The notes: generated by a model not told the origin, from the sequence alone. DNA of 57,821 bases from Methanobrevibacter thaueri (GCF_015062905.1 NZ_SUTK01000008.1:1-57821), one strand, 5' to 3'. Positions 16,585 through 25,747 are shown, counted from the first letter of the stretch. A program made the numbers and translations.

Positions 16585-17253
16585 TTATTCATTTAATCTT
16601 TTTTTTATTATTTTCCAATCAGGACAGAATTTGTCCATCAGTTTTTTAAAATTTTTTCCATGATTGAATTCAATCAGATGGCACAGTTCATGTATCATCA
16701 CATATTCAAGGCATTCCTTATCTTTTTTTGCAAGATTCAAATTAAGTGTGATTCTGCCGTCCTGCTTGCAGTTTCCCCAGTTTTTCATCTTTCGAACAGT
16801 GATGCTTTTAGGTGTTCTTCCAACGATTTTGCTACATTTGTCTAAAGCTTCTGGAATTGCCCTTTTCAGTTCCTGCCTGTAAAATTCGTCTAGAATATTT
16901 TTTCTTTTTTCTATTGTGCTTCTTTTTGGAATTGGCAGATAAATGATATTTTCATTAACCAATACATGCTTCACATTATGGTTTGAAATTAGCTGCAGTG
17001 TATGCTCCTTTCCCCACAGGTAGTGTTTTTCACCATTGACATATTTTAGGGGGGCTTTTATGTCATTTTCCAAAATGTACTTCTGTTTTTTCAAGATCCA
17101 TTCCCTTTTTGACTTGACAAATGCAATTATCTCCTCATCACTTACAAACAAGGGTGCAGATACTTTTACATTTCCATCTGGTGGCTGGATACGGATATAC
17201 ATGTTCTTAATGTTTTTTCTATTTACGGTGACGGCAATATTTTCGATTAACAT
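16585..17253 (-). CDS. YgjP-type zinc metallopeptidase (DUF45)
   Basis: The 222-residue protein carries HELCHLIEFNHGKNF near its C terminus, the gluzincin HExxH motif with a third ligand His in the NHG part. An upstream WGNCKQDGRITLN segment is typical of the YgjP/SprT-like DUF45 family. Substrates of these intracellular proteins are mostly unknown. Bacterial relatives often lie near restriction genes, but none is present here. It converges on atwA with a six-base gap. No good ribosome site is visible before the ATG. Confidence 0.85.
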   Translation of the reverse strand: MLIENIAVTVNRKNIKNMYIRIQPPDGNVKVSAPLFVSDEEIIAFVKSKREWILKKQKYILENDIKAPLKYVNGEKHYLWGKEHTLQLISNHNVKHVLVNENIIYLPIPKRSTIEKRKNILDEFYRQELKRAIPEALDKCSKIVGRTPKSITVRKMKNWGNCKQDGRITLNLNLAKKDKECLEYVMIHELCHLIEFNHGKNFKKLMDKFCPDWKIIKKRLNE

Positions 17254-17400
17254 TTCATTAAAGAATAAGTTTTATAAGATATTTAAAATTTGTGTAGGTA
17301 AGACCTAATGGTATTTCTACAAAAAAGATTATATATTCATACTTTAAATAAATTATATTATTATTTTATAAATTTACTTGGAGAAATGAAAATTATTTTT

Positions 17401-17406
17401 GGAGGA
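17401..17406 (+). promoter_or_regulatory. Ribosome binding site deciding the marker-9 start
   Basis: GGAGGA lies five bases before the ATG at 17411. It falls inside the longer frame that begins with TTG at 17399, so the ATG is the better start. Confidence 0.75.
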
Positions 17407-17410
17407 TATT

Positions 17411-17893
17411 ATGACTTGGGAAGATGCACCATCTCACATTTGTAGAGGGGGAGATGTAAGAGGACTTGCTTTTTGCTGTCCGCCAGTAAAACCATGCCCA
17501 GTTTTAAACGCATTACAGGAAGTTAACTTAACTCCTCAGGAGTTCATTAACATTAAGATTCAATTTGGTAAAGAAACTAGATTAGGTGAGGGGGCTGGAA
17601 CCTGTTTCGGTTCACTTGTATGGTGCTGTAAACCATCAAAACCATGCCCATTGAGAGACATGACTTTAAGGAATATGGGAATGAGTCATGAAGAGTATTT
17701 GGATTTAAAAAAGCAGTTATCCGAAAGATTGGTTGGAGTAAAAAAACCTGATCCTGATCAAAGAGCTGAAGCATTGGCTGAAACATTCAATATTTCCAAA
17801 CTTGAAGCAATGAATGTTTTGACTGAATGCAATAATGATTTGAGAGCTGCTGTAAAAGTATTGCATGCAAAATCTCTTGAAAATTCTGATTAA
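17411..17893 (+). CDS. Methanogenesis marker protein 9
   Basis: This 160-residue protein matches my memory of methanogenesis marker 9, found throughout methanogens but without assigned function. Cysteines fall into two similar blocks: Cys11, 22, 23, 29 (CCPPVKPCP) and Cys65, 72, 73, 79 (CCKPSKPCP). Each block is followed by a similar helical stretch (LTPQEFINIK and MSHEEYLDLK), so the protein looks internally duplicated and may bind two metal centres. Residues 117-156 look like a UBA-type three-helix domain. Its stop lies one base before the precorrin-2 dehydrogenase ATG. Confidence 0.85.
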   Translation: MTWEDAPSHICRGGDVRGLAFCCPPVKPCPVLNALQEVNLTPQEFINIKIQFGKETRLGEGAGTCFGSLVWCCKPSKPCPLRDMTLRNMGMSHEEYLDLKKQLSERLVGVKKPDPDQRAEALAETFNISKLEAMNVLTECNNDLRAAVKVLHAKSLENSD

Positions 17894-17894
17894 A

Positions 17895-18515
17895 ATGGAT
17901 TGGACATCTATTTATCTAAAAACATCAACTTTAAATGTTTTTATTTTAGGCACCGGTGAAGTTGCAGCAAGAAGGGCCAATAAATTCTTGGACCATGGAG
18001 CTAACGTTAAGCTGGCCGGAAATAATCTGTCTTCCGATTTGATTGATAAGGGGGCAGAATTATGCGCCACAGAGGATGTTGATGAGCTGGTCAACTGGGC
18101 TGATTTGGTTGTGGTTGCCAGCGGTGATGAAGAAATGTCTGATTATGTTTCTAAAATTTCTGGCGACAAATTAATTAATCGGGCAGATTATCCATTAAAG
18201 GGCAATGTTATTGTTCCTACAAGTTTTAATATCGCAGACATTGAAATATCTATTTTTACCAATGGAAAAAGTCCATTGATGGCCCGTCAATTGAGAAAAA
18301 AGATCCAATCCATAATTACTGAAGAGGATATTTTAGAAATTGAGCTTCAGGATTATGCAAGGTTAAAATTAAAGGATGTCGTTGAAAATCAAAAGGAACG
18401 CAGAAAGTGCCTTTATGAGATTTTTGAGGATGAAAAGATAAATGAGTTAATTAAGAATAGGCAGATTGATGACGCTAAAGTTTATATTGATAATTTGATA
18501 AGGGGATTAAATTGA
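17895..18515 (+). CDS. Precorrin-2 dehydrogenase (siroheme synthase N-terminal type)
   Basis: This 206-residue protein has a Rossmann start FILGTGEVAARRA (about 16-28), then VVVASGDEEM and the block SPLMARQLRKKI. These are hallmarks of the CysG-N/Met8p/SirC family that oxidises precorrin-2 to sirohydrochlorin with NAD. In a methanogen the product feeds F430, siroheme and cobamides. The start at 17895 is chosen because an upstream in-frame ATG at 17865 lies inside the preceding gene. The stop overlaps the hemA start (TTGA), which implies translational coupling. Confidence 0.9.
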   Translation: MDWTSIYLKTSTLNVFILGTGEVAARRANKFLDHGANVKLAGNNLSSDLIDKGAELCATEDVDELVNWADLVVVASGDEEMSDYVSKISGDKLINRADYPLKGNVIVPTSFNIADIEISIFTNGKSPLMARQLRKKIQSIITEEDILEIELQDYARLKLKDVVENQKERRKCLYEIFEDEKINELIKNRQIDDAKVYIDNLIRGLN

Positions 18516-19711
18516 TACTTAATTTGAGGGTTGACCACAAGATTGCAGATATCCAATCCATGGAGAATATTTCAAAGGACATGGATGAATTGTTTGGGCA
18601 ATTGCAGGAAAAATATTCTATAAATGAATATGTTGAGATTTCCACCTGCAATAGGAAGGAATATTACATTAACAATGATTTCATTTCAGAAGATGATGAG
18701 CTTTTGTCTCATGAAAATCAAAGCATCATAATAGAATATGGACAATCTGCTGTTATGCATCTGCTTAGGATGACCTCAGGTCTTGAATCAATGATTGTTG
18801 GAGAGGACCAGATTTTGGGCCAGGTCAAGGATGCCAAGCACAAGGCGGTTAAAAACCATCATTGCGGCAAATCTCTTGATGCTGTTTTTACAAAGGCAAT
18901 CCATGTTGGCCAGGTTGTCAGGAACAAGACCAATATCAACAAGGGTGCTGTTTCCATAGGTTCAGCGGCAATAGACTTGGCAGAAAAGCACATCGGCAGT
19001 TTGGATGATAAGTCTGTTCTTGTAATCGGTGCCGGAAAAATGGGTAAATTGGTTGCAAAAGCTTTGGCTGAAAAGAATCTGAACGCTATTTTCGTTGCCA
19101 ACCGTACTTATTATGTTGCAGTTGACCTTGCCAAGGATTTAGGTGGTGAAGCGATACTATTTGCTGATTTGGAAGAGTATTTGGCCACTGCTGATTTGGT
19201 GATAAGTGCTACAAGTGCTCCACATGCGATAATTACAAAAGAGCGCCTTTTGGGAATAGATATGGATTATGAAAACATAATGATGGTCGATATTGCCAAT
19301 CCTCGTGATATTTCAGATGATGTTTGTGAATTGGGCGTCAAGTCATTCAATATTGATGACCTGCGTGAAATTGCCGATGAAAATACCAGGCTCAGAATTA
19401 AGGAATTCGGTGAAGCGGAAAATATCATCAATGAAGAGTTCATTTTGCTTAAAGAATCGTTTAAAATAATGGAAGTTGATGAGATTCTTGGTAATTTAAG
19501 AGCATCTATGGAAGAGATAAGAGAACGCGAAACTCTAAAAGCATCAGTTAAGTTGGCTGATGTAGATGGAAGTGTCAAAATTCTAAATAATTTAACAAAT
19601 TCCATCGTCAACAAAATTTTCTATGATATTTCTAAAAATCTGAAAAAAGCTGCAAAAGAAGAAAATAAAGATGTTATTGATGCAGCAGAGTATATTTTTG
19701 ATTTTAATTAG
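18512..19711 (+). CDS. hemA: Glutamyl-tRNA reductase
   Basis: HemA reduces glutamyl-tRNA to glutamate-1-semialdehyde, the first committed step of tetrapyrrole synthesis. The protein begins at a TTG and reads MILNLRVDHKIADI, the normal family N terminus. The active-site Cys46 lies in EISTCNRKE. GLESMIVGEDQILGQV and the NADPH site VLVIGAGKMG follow, with a C-terminal helical dimerisation domain. The length of 399 residues is typical. The TTG overlaps the upstream stop by three bases. With its neighbours it forms a tetrapyrrole unit. Confidence 0.95.
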   Translation: MILNLRVDHKIADIQSMENISKDMDELFGQLQEKYSINEYVEISTCNRKEYYINNDFISEDDELLSHENQSIIIEYGQSAVMHLLRMTSGLESMIVGEDQILGQVKDAKHKAVKNHHCGKSLDAVFTKAIHVGQVVRNKTNINKGAVSIGSAAIDLAEKHIGSLDDKSVLVIGAGKMGKLVAKALAEKNLNAIFVANRTYYVAVDLAKDLGGEAILFADLEEYLATADLVISATSAPHAIITKERLLGIDMDYENIMMVDIANPRDISDDVCELGVKSFNIDDLREIADENTRLRIKEFGEAENIINEEFILLKESFKIMEVDEILGNLRASMEEIRERETLKASVKLADVDGSVKILNNLTNSIVNKIFYDISKNLKKAAKEENKDVIDAAEYIFDFN

Positions 19712-19715
19712 AAAT

Positions 19716-20834
19716 TTACTCAAACATTCCTTTAACATCACTATTTTTAATTTTAAATGAATTTAAGGCATATTCGATATTTTCCATTGTGATTGTGTAT
19801 GAATCATTGGATATTGCATTGTGAAGTGAAGTCTTCAATATCTTTTCTTTGATGTCCCTGCCGGACAGTCCTTTGGTTAATTTGACAATCCTTTCCAAAT
19901 CCAATTCATGATCCAGAGGCATTGTATTGAGATTTTTTTCCAAAATTTCCAGTCTTTCATTTTCGTCAGGCAATTTGAATTCGATTTCCTCTTCAAATCT
20001 GCTTCTGACTGCCAGATCCAAACTGCTTTGATTGTTTGTGGCTGCTATTGTAATGACTGATTTGTTTTCTTCAATGCCGTCCATTTCAGTTAAAAGTGAG
20101 TTTACAATCTCGGAGACGTCCCCCCTTAATGACTGAAATGACCTGTGAAGTGCAATGGCATCAATTTCATCAATGAATATTATTGAAGGTGCATTTTCAG
20201 ACGCCTTTTTGAACAGGTCATGGATTTTAGATGAGGCATCTCCAACATGTTCTCCAATCAATGAGGTTGCCTTGACCAGATATAACGGAACGTCAAGCTC
20301 ATTGGACAGTGCCTTTACAAGCATGGTTTTGCCTGTGCCGGGAAGTCCATAAAACAGAATGTTTTTTGGTGCCCAAGGTCCAAAGCTTTCAGGGTCCTCA
20401 AGGTATTTTGTTATGACCTTGACTTTGGATTTGGCATTTTCCTGGCCGACAATGTCATTCAGGGTGATGTCGAATTTGACATTTTCCTGCTTGTTTTCTA
20501 TTTTATCCACAATAATCTTGATTTTTGTGTTGTCGGAAATTATTGAGTTGTTCGGTTTTGCAGTCACGATTTCAAAACCGTAGTCGGGGATTATTTTTTG
20601 ATCAAATAAAAATGAGTTTTCACAGACAACCAAACCCAGCCATTGTTCCCGTGCATACTCTTCGAATAGATTGATGTTTTTGATTTCAATGTTTTCATCC
20701 ATCATCGTGAAATCGAATGGATAACCAACAGGTTTGACTACAACCAGTTCCGCATATTCCTTATTTTCGCTTTCGATTTTCGCTGATTTTTGATTGGTTG
20801 TTTTGATTTCTGGTATTTTATTGTCACTTTTCAA
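19716..20834 (-). CDS. AAA-family ATPase
   Basis: This 372-residue protein has a variable N-terminal region of about 120 residues. One AAA domain follows with Walker A GLPGTGKT (163-170), Walker B IIFIDEID (218-225) and an arginine-finger region LAVRSRFEEEIEF. It resembles proteasome-regulatory and Cdc48-type ATPases but has only one AAA ring. Its substrate is unknown. The gene starts at a TTG behind an excellent GGAGGTGAT ribosome site, which makes that start secure. It ends four bases from hemA on the opposite strand. Confidence 0.87.
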   Translation of the reverse strand: MKSDNKIPEIKTTNQKSAKIESENKEYAELVVVKPVGYPFDFTMMDENIEIKNINLFEEYAREQWLGLVVCENSFLFDQKIIPDYGFEIVTAKPNNSIISDNTKIKIIVDKIENKQENVKFDITLNDIVGQENAKSKVKVITKYLEDPESFGPWAPKNILFYGLPGTGKTMLVKALSNELDVPLYLVKATSLIGEHVGDASSKIHDLFKKASENAPSIIFIDEIDAIALHRSFQSLRGDVSEIVNSLLTEMDGIEENKSVITIAATNNQSSLDLAVRSRFEEEIEFKLPDENERLEILEKNLNTMPLDHELDLERIVKLTKGLSGRDIKEKILKTSLHNAISNDSYTITMENIEYALNSFKIKNSDVKGMFE

Positions 20835-20927
20835 ATAATCACCTCCGAGTTTTTGTTACACATTCAAACATTAGCTTTAATAATTTAAATAGTTGTGGTA
20901 ACAAAATTGTTTTTAGGAGTTGGATTC

Positions 20928-21992
20928 ATGAGTTCTAGAATAAATAAGGTTATGTTTATAACGCCATTTTACATGCTGTTTGAATTTTTCTTGCTTAAAT
21001 ATATCTTTTTGTTAGTGGGAGGCATTGAAGATGGCTATTTATTAATATTGACTTTATTCATAGGTCTGAATCATTTCGTGCCGATGTTTTTTGAGTTAAA
21101 AAAATCCAGAGCGCTGACAAGATTTTTAATGGCGGTTGACGGGCTGTGGATGTGGGCATCGGTGATGTTTTTTATAGATATTGTAATCATTTACATTGTT
21201 GGAAGATTCATAACCCTACCGATTGAAGTTATTTTCATATTATTGGCTATTGTGCCTGTTTTGGGAATTTATAATTATTGGAAAGCCCACAATTTGGTTG
21301 TTAATGAGAAAACTTTGGAATTAACAAATCTAAAAAGGGACATAAACATTGCACACCTTTCAGATGTGCATTTTGGACCTATACGTCACAAAAAAATTAT
21401 TTCAGATATTCATGACAAATTAAATGATTTGGATTGTGAACTGGCCATCATTTCCGGTGATTTGGCTGACGGGTCATCTGTTGTTGAGGAAGATGATTTG
21501 ATGGCTCTAAAGGATGTTAAGATGCCGGTCTTGTTTACTCCGGGTAATCACGACTTCTATCATGGAATAGAAAGTGTAATCAACGCATGCAAAAAAGCGG
21601 GAATCACTGTTTTGGATAATCAGTCAATGCAATATGAATGTTTAAACATTCATGGCCAAACTTTTAGCTTTGATGATAGGGACGAACCTGAACTTGACGA
21701 ATCCGTAATCATGGATGATATGGTAAACATTATTATTTATCATCCGCCTTATTTCTGGGAGAAATTTTCCTCGTTGGGCTTTGATGTTCAATTGTCCGGC
21801 CACACTCATGGCGGACAGTTTTATCCGGTTGTTTGGATAGGTGATTTGATATTCAAATACAATAAGGGCTTGTTCAAAAATGACTTGGGAAAATATATCC
21901 ATGTAACAACGGGTGTCGGTTCTATGGGCACTCCGATGAGGTGGGGAACTGATTCCGAGATTGTAGTATTAAGGTTGAAAAAAGTTCAATAG
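20928..21992 (+). CDS. Membrane-anchored metallophosphoesterase
   Basis: The 354-residue protein has about four hydrophobic helices in its first 120 residues and then a calcineurin-type phosphoesterase domain. The metal ligands are in HLSDVHFG, ISGDLADG, PGNHDFYHG and SGHTHGGQ, in the right order. Family members with such membrane leaders include YkuE/YaeI-type lipid-related phosphoesterases, so a phospholipid or polyprenyl substrate is possible but unproven. The start at 20928 follows AGGAG (20915-20919). An in-frame GTG at 20895 lies upstream of that ribosome site and is less likely. Confidence 0.88.
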   Translation: MSSRINKVMFITPFYMLFEFFLLKYIFLLVGGIEDGYLLILTLFIGLNHFVPMFFELKKSRALTRFLMAVDGLWMWASVMFFIDIVIIYIVGRFITLPIEVIFILLAIVPVLGIYNYWKAHNLVVNEKTLELTNLKRDINIAHLSDVHFGPIRHKKIISDIHDKLNDLDCELAIISGDLADGSSVVEEDDLMALKDVKMPVLFTPGNHDFYHGIESVINACKKAGITVLDNQSMQYECLNIHGQTFSFDDRDEPELDESVIMDDMVNIIIYHPPYFWEKFSSLGFDVQLSGHTHGGQFYPVVWIGDLIFKYNKGLFKNDLGKYIHVTTGVGSMGTPMRWGTDSEIVVLRLKKVQ

Positions 21993-22100
21993 TTTTAATG
22001 TTATATAATTTGAATATTAATTTTGACATAAAGTTATTAGTGTAGTGTATATAAACTTAAATATCATTTTGGAGTTATTAATTATAACCGGAATGATAGT

Positions 22101-22361
22101 ATGGACGACAATACACTAAAGACGCTTGCTTATATAAAGATTTCCTCGTATAGAGTAAAAGCGATAAAAGCAATGAAAGAGGGAAACGAAACTCCAACTC
22201 AAATTTCTAATCATGCAGATATCAGATTGAGTCATATTTCAAAAGTTTTAAAAGAATTGAAAGATTGTAAAATTGCCGAGTGTATTAATGAGCAAGACCG
22301 TAAGAACAGGATATATAAGTTGACTGACTTGGGTCAGGAAATTGCTGATAATCTGGACTGA
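22101..22361 (+). CDS. Small winged-helix transcriptional regulator
   Basis: The 86-residue protein is a single winged helix-turn-helix domain. YRVKAIKAM, TPTQISNHADIRLSHISKVLKEL (given here in part) and the wing RKNRIYKLTDLG are typical of MarR/ArsR-like archaeal regulators. There is no added ligand domain. The target cannot be inferred. It lies 41 bases upstream of the zinc-ribbon gene and may be cotranscribed with it. Confidence 0.82.
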   Translation: MDDNTLKTLAYIKISSYRVKAIKAMKEGNETPTQISNHADIRLSHISKVLKELKDCKIAECINEQDRKNRIYKLTDLGQEIADNLD

Positions 22362-22402
22362 ATCTAATACTTTTTTAAATTAGTTTAATCAAATATGTAG
22401 TC

Positions 22403-22906
22403 ATGGTAGAAGATAATCACAATCATTTTTGTATTTACTGTGGGGCGAAGTTAGTTCCAAACCAGCATTTCTGTTCACAATGCGGTAAGGAAGTATATCA
22501 TGACCCCGTTCAGGGTTTTAAAATTCATTCTAATTATGAATCAAAAGTCAAACAACTGGAAGAGGAATATAACTCAAAACAGGCGAAAGCTAGGGAACTG
22601 GTTGATAAGCTGTTTGACCCATCACACATATCATATTCCAATTTCACTGCAGCAATAGACAGATCCAATCAGTTATTTGCAAATCAGTTAAAGATAACCC
22701 AAAAGATGATGGAACTGGAAAGCAGTGAGGTTGTCAATAGGCAAATTGAAGATAAAATAAGGGTATTAAACACTTTCATTGATAAGATGGAAGAGCTGAT
22801 AAACGAACTTGTAATCCAACTAAGCTCCAATAAGGATGACAATGATGACATTAATGCATTATTTAAGGATATGGATGATCTAATAGGCTCTGTTAAAGAC
22901 TATTAA
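22403..22906 (+). CDS. Zinc-ribbon coiled-coil protein
   Basis: The 167-residue protein begins with a zinc ribbon: CIYCG and CSQCG are 16 residues apart. After it comes a long helical, highly charged region that probably forms a coiled coil. No signal peptide or membrane segment is seen. Proteins of this form are common and diverse in Methanobrevibacter, and no function can be named. The stop overlaps that of the converging endonuclease IV gene by the shared bases TTAA. Confidence 0.75.
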   Translation: MVEDNHNHFCIYCGAKLVPNQHFCSQCGKEVYHDPVQGFKIHSNYESKVKQLEEEYNSKQAKARELVDKLFDPSHISYSNFTAAIDRSNQLFANQLKITQKMMELESSEVVNRQIEDKIRVLNTFIDKMEELINELVIQLSSNKDDNDDINALFKDMDDLIGSVKDY

Positions 22907-23739
22907 ATCATTTCTTCATATATTTCCTTCATTTTAAGTGCATCCAAATCTCTTTGCGGAGTTTCACAAATGATATTTGCATTCCAGCCATTGTCGATTA
23001 GATTAGAGAGCAGATCTCTAATGTTTGGACCGTATTCATCACTTTCGTCCAATGTGTGATGCTTTACCTCACCGCCTTTGCCATATTCTATGGTGGTAAA
23101 GTGACAGTGCAGGATGTCAATGTCCAGGTTATCTTCAATTATTGAAAATATGCAATTGTAATCCTCTTTTTCATTTAAGAATCCTCGGCCTCTTGCATGG
23201 ACATGCGCAAAATCAATTGTCGGCTCGAAATGGTCGAATGTGGCGCATAGTTCAACAACTTCTGAGACATTTCCAAGCTGAGTACGTTTTCCTGTAGTTT
23301 CCGGGGCAAAAGTAAACTCTTCAATGCCTTCGGCTTCGAGCTCTTCAAACAATCTGTTAACAGTATTTTTTGATATTTCCATTGCCTTTTCCGGCTTTCT
23401 GTTAAGGTAAGCTCCCGGATGGAACACCAAACGGTATGCTCCCATCCATTCGCCGGCACGGGCTGCAGATACCAGATGTCCGATGCTCTTATCGAGTTTT
23501 GACTCTTCCTTTGCACATAAGTTAATGTAGTATGGGGCATGCATTGAAATTAGAATGTCATGCTTTTCAGATTCCTCTTTTAATGTGGTTGCTGCCTTTT
23601 CACCAATCCTCACACCATAGGGTGATTGGTATTCATAGGAGTTTAGCCCTTCGTCTTGAATGTATTTGGGTGCCTTATAAGCTGCACCTTTATAGTTTAC
23701 AGGGCTTCCGGCAGGTCCAAAAAGTACATTATGTTTCAT
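22903..23739 (-). CDS. nfo: Endonuclease IV (AP endonuclease)
   Basis: The 278-residue TIM-barrel protein matches the Nfo family, which nicks DNA at abasic sites using three zinc ions. Metal-binding landmarks are ISMHAPYYINL, LVFHPGAYL, FAPETTG, PTIDFAHVHARG, ILHCHFTTIEYG and IICETP, in order. The beginning MKHNVLFGPAGSP is plausible, although the ribosome site is weak. It may act with RNase HII and other repair enzymes. Some archaeal members of this superfamily are annotated only as sugar-isomerase-like TIM barrels, so specificity is likely but not certain. Confidence 0.87.
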   Translation of the reverse strand: MKHNVLFGPAGSPVNYKGAAYKAPKYIQDEGLNSYEYQSPYGVRIGEKAATTLKEESEKHDILISMHAPYYINLCAKEESKLDKSIGHLVSAARAGEWMGAYRLVFHPGAYLNRKPEKAMEISKNTVNRLFEELEAEGIEEFTFAPETTGKRTQLGNVSEVVELCATFDHFEPTIDFAHVHARGRGFLNEKEDYNCIFSIIEDNLDIDILHCHFTTIEYGKGGEVKHHTLDESDEYGPNIRDLLSNLIDNGWNANIICETPQRDLDALKMKEIYEEMI

Positions 23740-23750
23740 GTTAAATCAGT

Positions 23751-23768
23751 AAAAAAATAGTAAAAAAA
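23751..23768 (-). terminator. Oligo-T terminator after gap
   Basis: Two runs of seven T residues (read on the minus strand) follow the GAPDH stop, consistent with archaeal termination. Confidence 0.5.
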
Positions 23769-23776
23769 GAGGGAAT

Positions 23777-24793
23777 TTAGAATATTCCCATAGCTTTGTT
23801 GGTTTTTGCAATTGATTTTTCGCTGTCACTTTCCATTTCTAAAAGTGCACGAATTGCATCAATGTTTTCAGGTATTACATCAGATTCCTGATGCACTGCT
23901 TGCATGTAGAACAGTTCATTGTCCACAACATTTATGGATTCTCTCCAAACTGGAATTTCGTATAGGTCATTTCTGTTTCTTCCAAGTTCTTTGGCATATT
24001 CCATTAGCTCGGCAGTTGAACCTAAACCTTCTTCAGCGGACACGACAATCACTCTTGAGCGTTTTTCCAATGCTTCAATGATTTCTTCGGTTTCAACATC
24101 GTTGTTGATTTCAACCATGATGTTGTGTTGGTGCATTAGTGTAGTAGGCACGAGCAATGCCATGGTTGTAACGTCGATACCTTTCATAACGGTTTTTACG
24201 TCTGGTCCGTGGTGAGATGGTACTTTTGGAGGGTTTGGGACAATAGCGTTGATTGGTCCTTTTTTAATTTCAGATGGGTCTGATCCTCTTCTTACCATTA
24301 CTGCTCTCACTTTTTTAATGTCTGCAATCGGATCAATTGTTGATAATGTACGGGTTAAACCAGTAGTGTTACATGAAACTACTCTTGTGTAGTCTGCACC
24401 GTAGGAGTCATCATAATTACCAAAAGAATTGAATGAAAGACCTGTTAGTTCATGGTCTTCTCCACCTTGATAGATAGCTTTTACGCCAGCTTTCTTATAC
24501 ATTTCAAGGTTTTGCGGACCGATGCTTCCAGGGGTACAGTCAACAACAACATCAGCTTCCTGAATCATGTCTTCAACGGTACCTGCTATTTCAATTCCTG
24601 CATCTTTGAATAATTGTTCTCTTTCTGGAATTCCGATGTATAAAGGATATCCCTTTTCTTCAACAGCGGTTCTTGCTTCGTAGTTTGGTCTAGTTTTACT
24701 TACACCAATTACTTTCATATCATCTTGAGCGGAGACAGCATCAGCCACTCTTTTACCGATGGTTCCATAACCATTAATTGCAACAGTTTTCAT
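23777..24793 (-). CDS. gap: Glyceraldehyde-3-phosphate dehydrogenase, archaeal type II
   Basis: This 338-residue enzyme oxidises or forms glyceraldehyde-3-phosphate in glycolysis and gluconeogenesis. The N terminus KTVAINGYGTIGKRVADAV is the archaeal phosphorylating type. The catalytic Cys141 is in VVSCNTTGLTRTL, and a later PTTLMHQHNIMVE segment is also diagnostic. An AGGGATAA ribosome site precedes the ATG. It stands alone with its own promoter and oligo-T terminator, which fits a highly expressed central-metabolism gene. Confidence 0.96.
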   Translation of the reverse strand: MKTVAINGYGTIGKRVADAVSAQDDMKVIGVSKTRPNYEARTAVEEKGYPLYIGIPEREQLFKDAGIEIAGTVEDMIQEADVVVDCTPGSIGPQNLEMYKKAGVKAIYQGGEDHELTGLSFNSFGNYDDSYGADYTRVVSCNTTGLTRTLSTIDPIADIKKVRAVMVRRGSDPSEIKKGPINAIVPNPPKVPSHHGPDVKTVMKGIDVTTMALLVPTTLMHQHNIMVEINNDVETEEIIEALEKRSRVIVVSAEEGLGSTAELMEYAKELGRNRNDLYEIPVWRESINVVDNELFYMQAVHQESDVIPENIDAIRALLEMESDSEKSIAKTNKAMGIF

Positions 24794-24907
24794 TTTTATC
24801 CCTTTTTTTATAATAATTTAAATATTATATGGATTTAAATCTGTTTTTTAAATTATATATAATTTGATATTTTCAATTGAGGTGATTTTGTAAAAAAAGA
24901 AAAAAGT

Positions 24908-25405
24908 TTATCTGAATTTGATGGATTCAGCCATTGTTTTCATTAAAGTTTCATTATCACATTGGATTAATAGGTACTTGGTGCTGTCCCCGGAAATGGC
25001 CAGGTCATGATAATTCTCCTCTCCAATGATGTTGTTTCCTTTAAAATGGATTACTGTGGTGTTGTTGTAAGATTTTATGGTTATATTCTTATCATTTTTG
25101 GCGGTGTCCTCATAATATTTTAACAGATTGTCTTTAGCACCAGATTCGGAGTAAATGATGTTGATTTTTTCGGTATAGTTTTTGTAGTTTACACTGGTGT
25201 TGGTATTATTGCTGGGAGACCCTTCCTTTTTTTCAAATGTGATTCCTTTAGGAACTTTCATTTTAAAGTGGGAATCGAAATCCTTCTCTTCTAAAGTGGC
25301 ATTGTCAACGGCATATCCTGTGCCAGCAACCAGGAGTGCGGCCAATGCCAAAACAGCAAGCAGAATTAAACTTTTATTAAATTTCATATTTGTAATTCTC
25401 TTCAC
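24908..25405 (-). CDS. Secreted hypothetical protein
   Basis: The 165-residue protein has a clear N-terminal signal peptide: FNKSLILLAVLALAALLVAG, with a likely cleavage near the AVDNA junction. The mature part is polar, with many Asn-X-Thr/Ser sequons such as NNTNTS, NYT, NIT and NTT, so it could be heavily N-glycosylated. There is no anchoring helix or lipobox. A second in-frame ATG six codons downstream (MKFNKS) would give a more standard signal peptide. I do not recognise the family; similar small stress-type proteins occur in gut methanogens. Confidence 0.7.
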   Translation of the reverse strand: MKRITNMKFNKSLILLAVLALAALLVAGTGYAVDNATLEEKDFDSHFKMKVPKGITFEKKEGSPSNNTNTSVNYKNYTEKINIIYSESGAKDNLLKYYEDTAKNDKNITIKSYNNTTVIHFKGNNIIGEENYHDLAISGDSTKYLLIQCDNETLMKTMAESIKFR

Positions 25406-25469
25406 AATTCTATAAAAATTTTGCTAAAAATTATATATATCATCATTTAAACTTAATTGTGCTGTTATT

Positions 25470-25742
25470 TTGAATAGGATAAATTTGAATTACAAACTTG
25501 AAGGAAGTGGTGAAACTTTGGTTTTTATCCATGGGCTTTCGGACAATCTATTGTATTGGGAATTCTTGGCTAGCAATCTTAAAGAGAATTTTCAGGTTTT
25601 AAGGGTTGATTTGAGAGGACACGGCCAGACAGAGTTAGGGGATGATGAAATATCAATCGGCACTTATGCTGATGTAAGGCACAACCTTCTAATCGGCAAA
25701 AACAATGAAATATTGGATATATTAAAAAAAGAATTTAAGTAG
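25470..25742 (+). pseudogene. Alpha/beta-hydrolase remnant with internal deletion
   Basis: The 90-residue frame begins at a TTG and reads like the start of an alpha/beta-hydrolase: LVFIHGLSDN with the oxyanion HG, then LRVDLRGHGQTE. After about residue 69 it jumps to RHNLLIGKNNEILDIL. That resembles the extreme C terminus of the same family, with the catalytic His in RHNLLIG. The central part with the GxSxG nucleophile and the acid is missing, so no activity is expected. A normal member has about 240-270 residues. An in-frame internal deletion explains it best. Confidence 0.7.
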
Positions 25743-25747
25743 AATGA

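Noticed and set aside
23175..23540. A 121-residue frame inside the endonuclease IV gene
   Set aside because: It is another frame of a gene with clear catalytic motifs.
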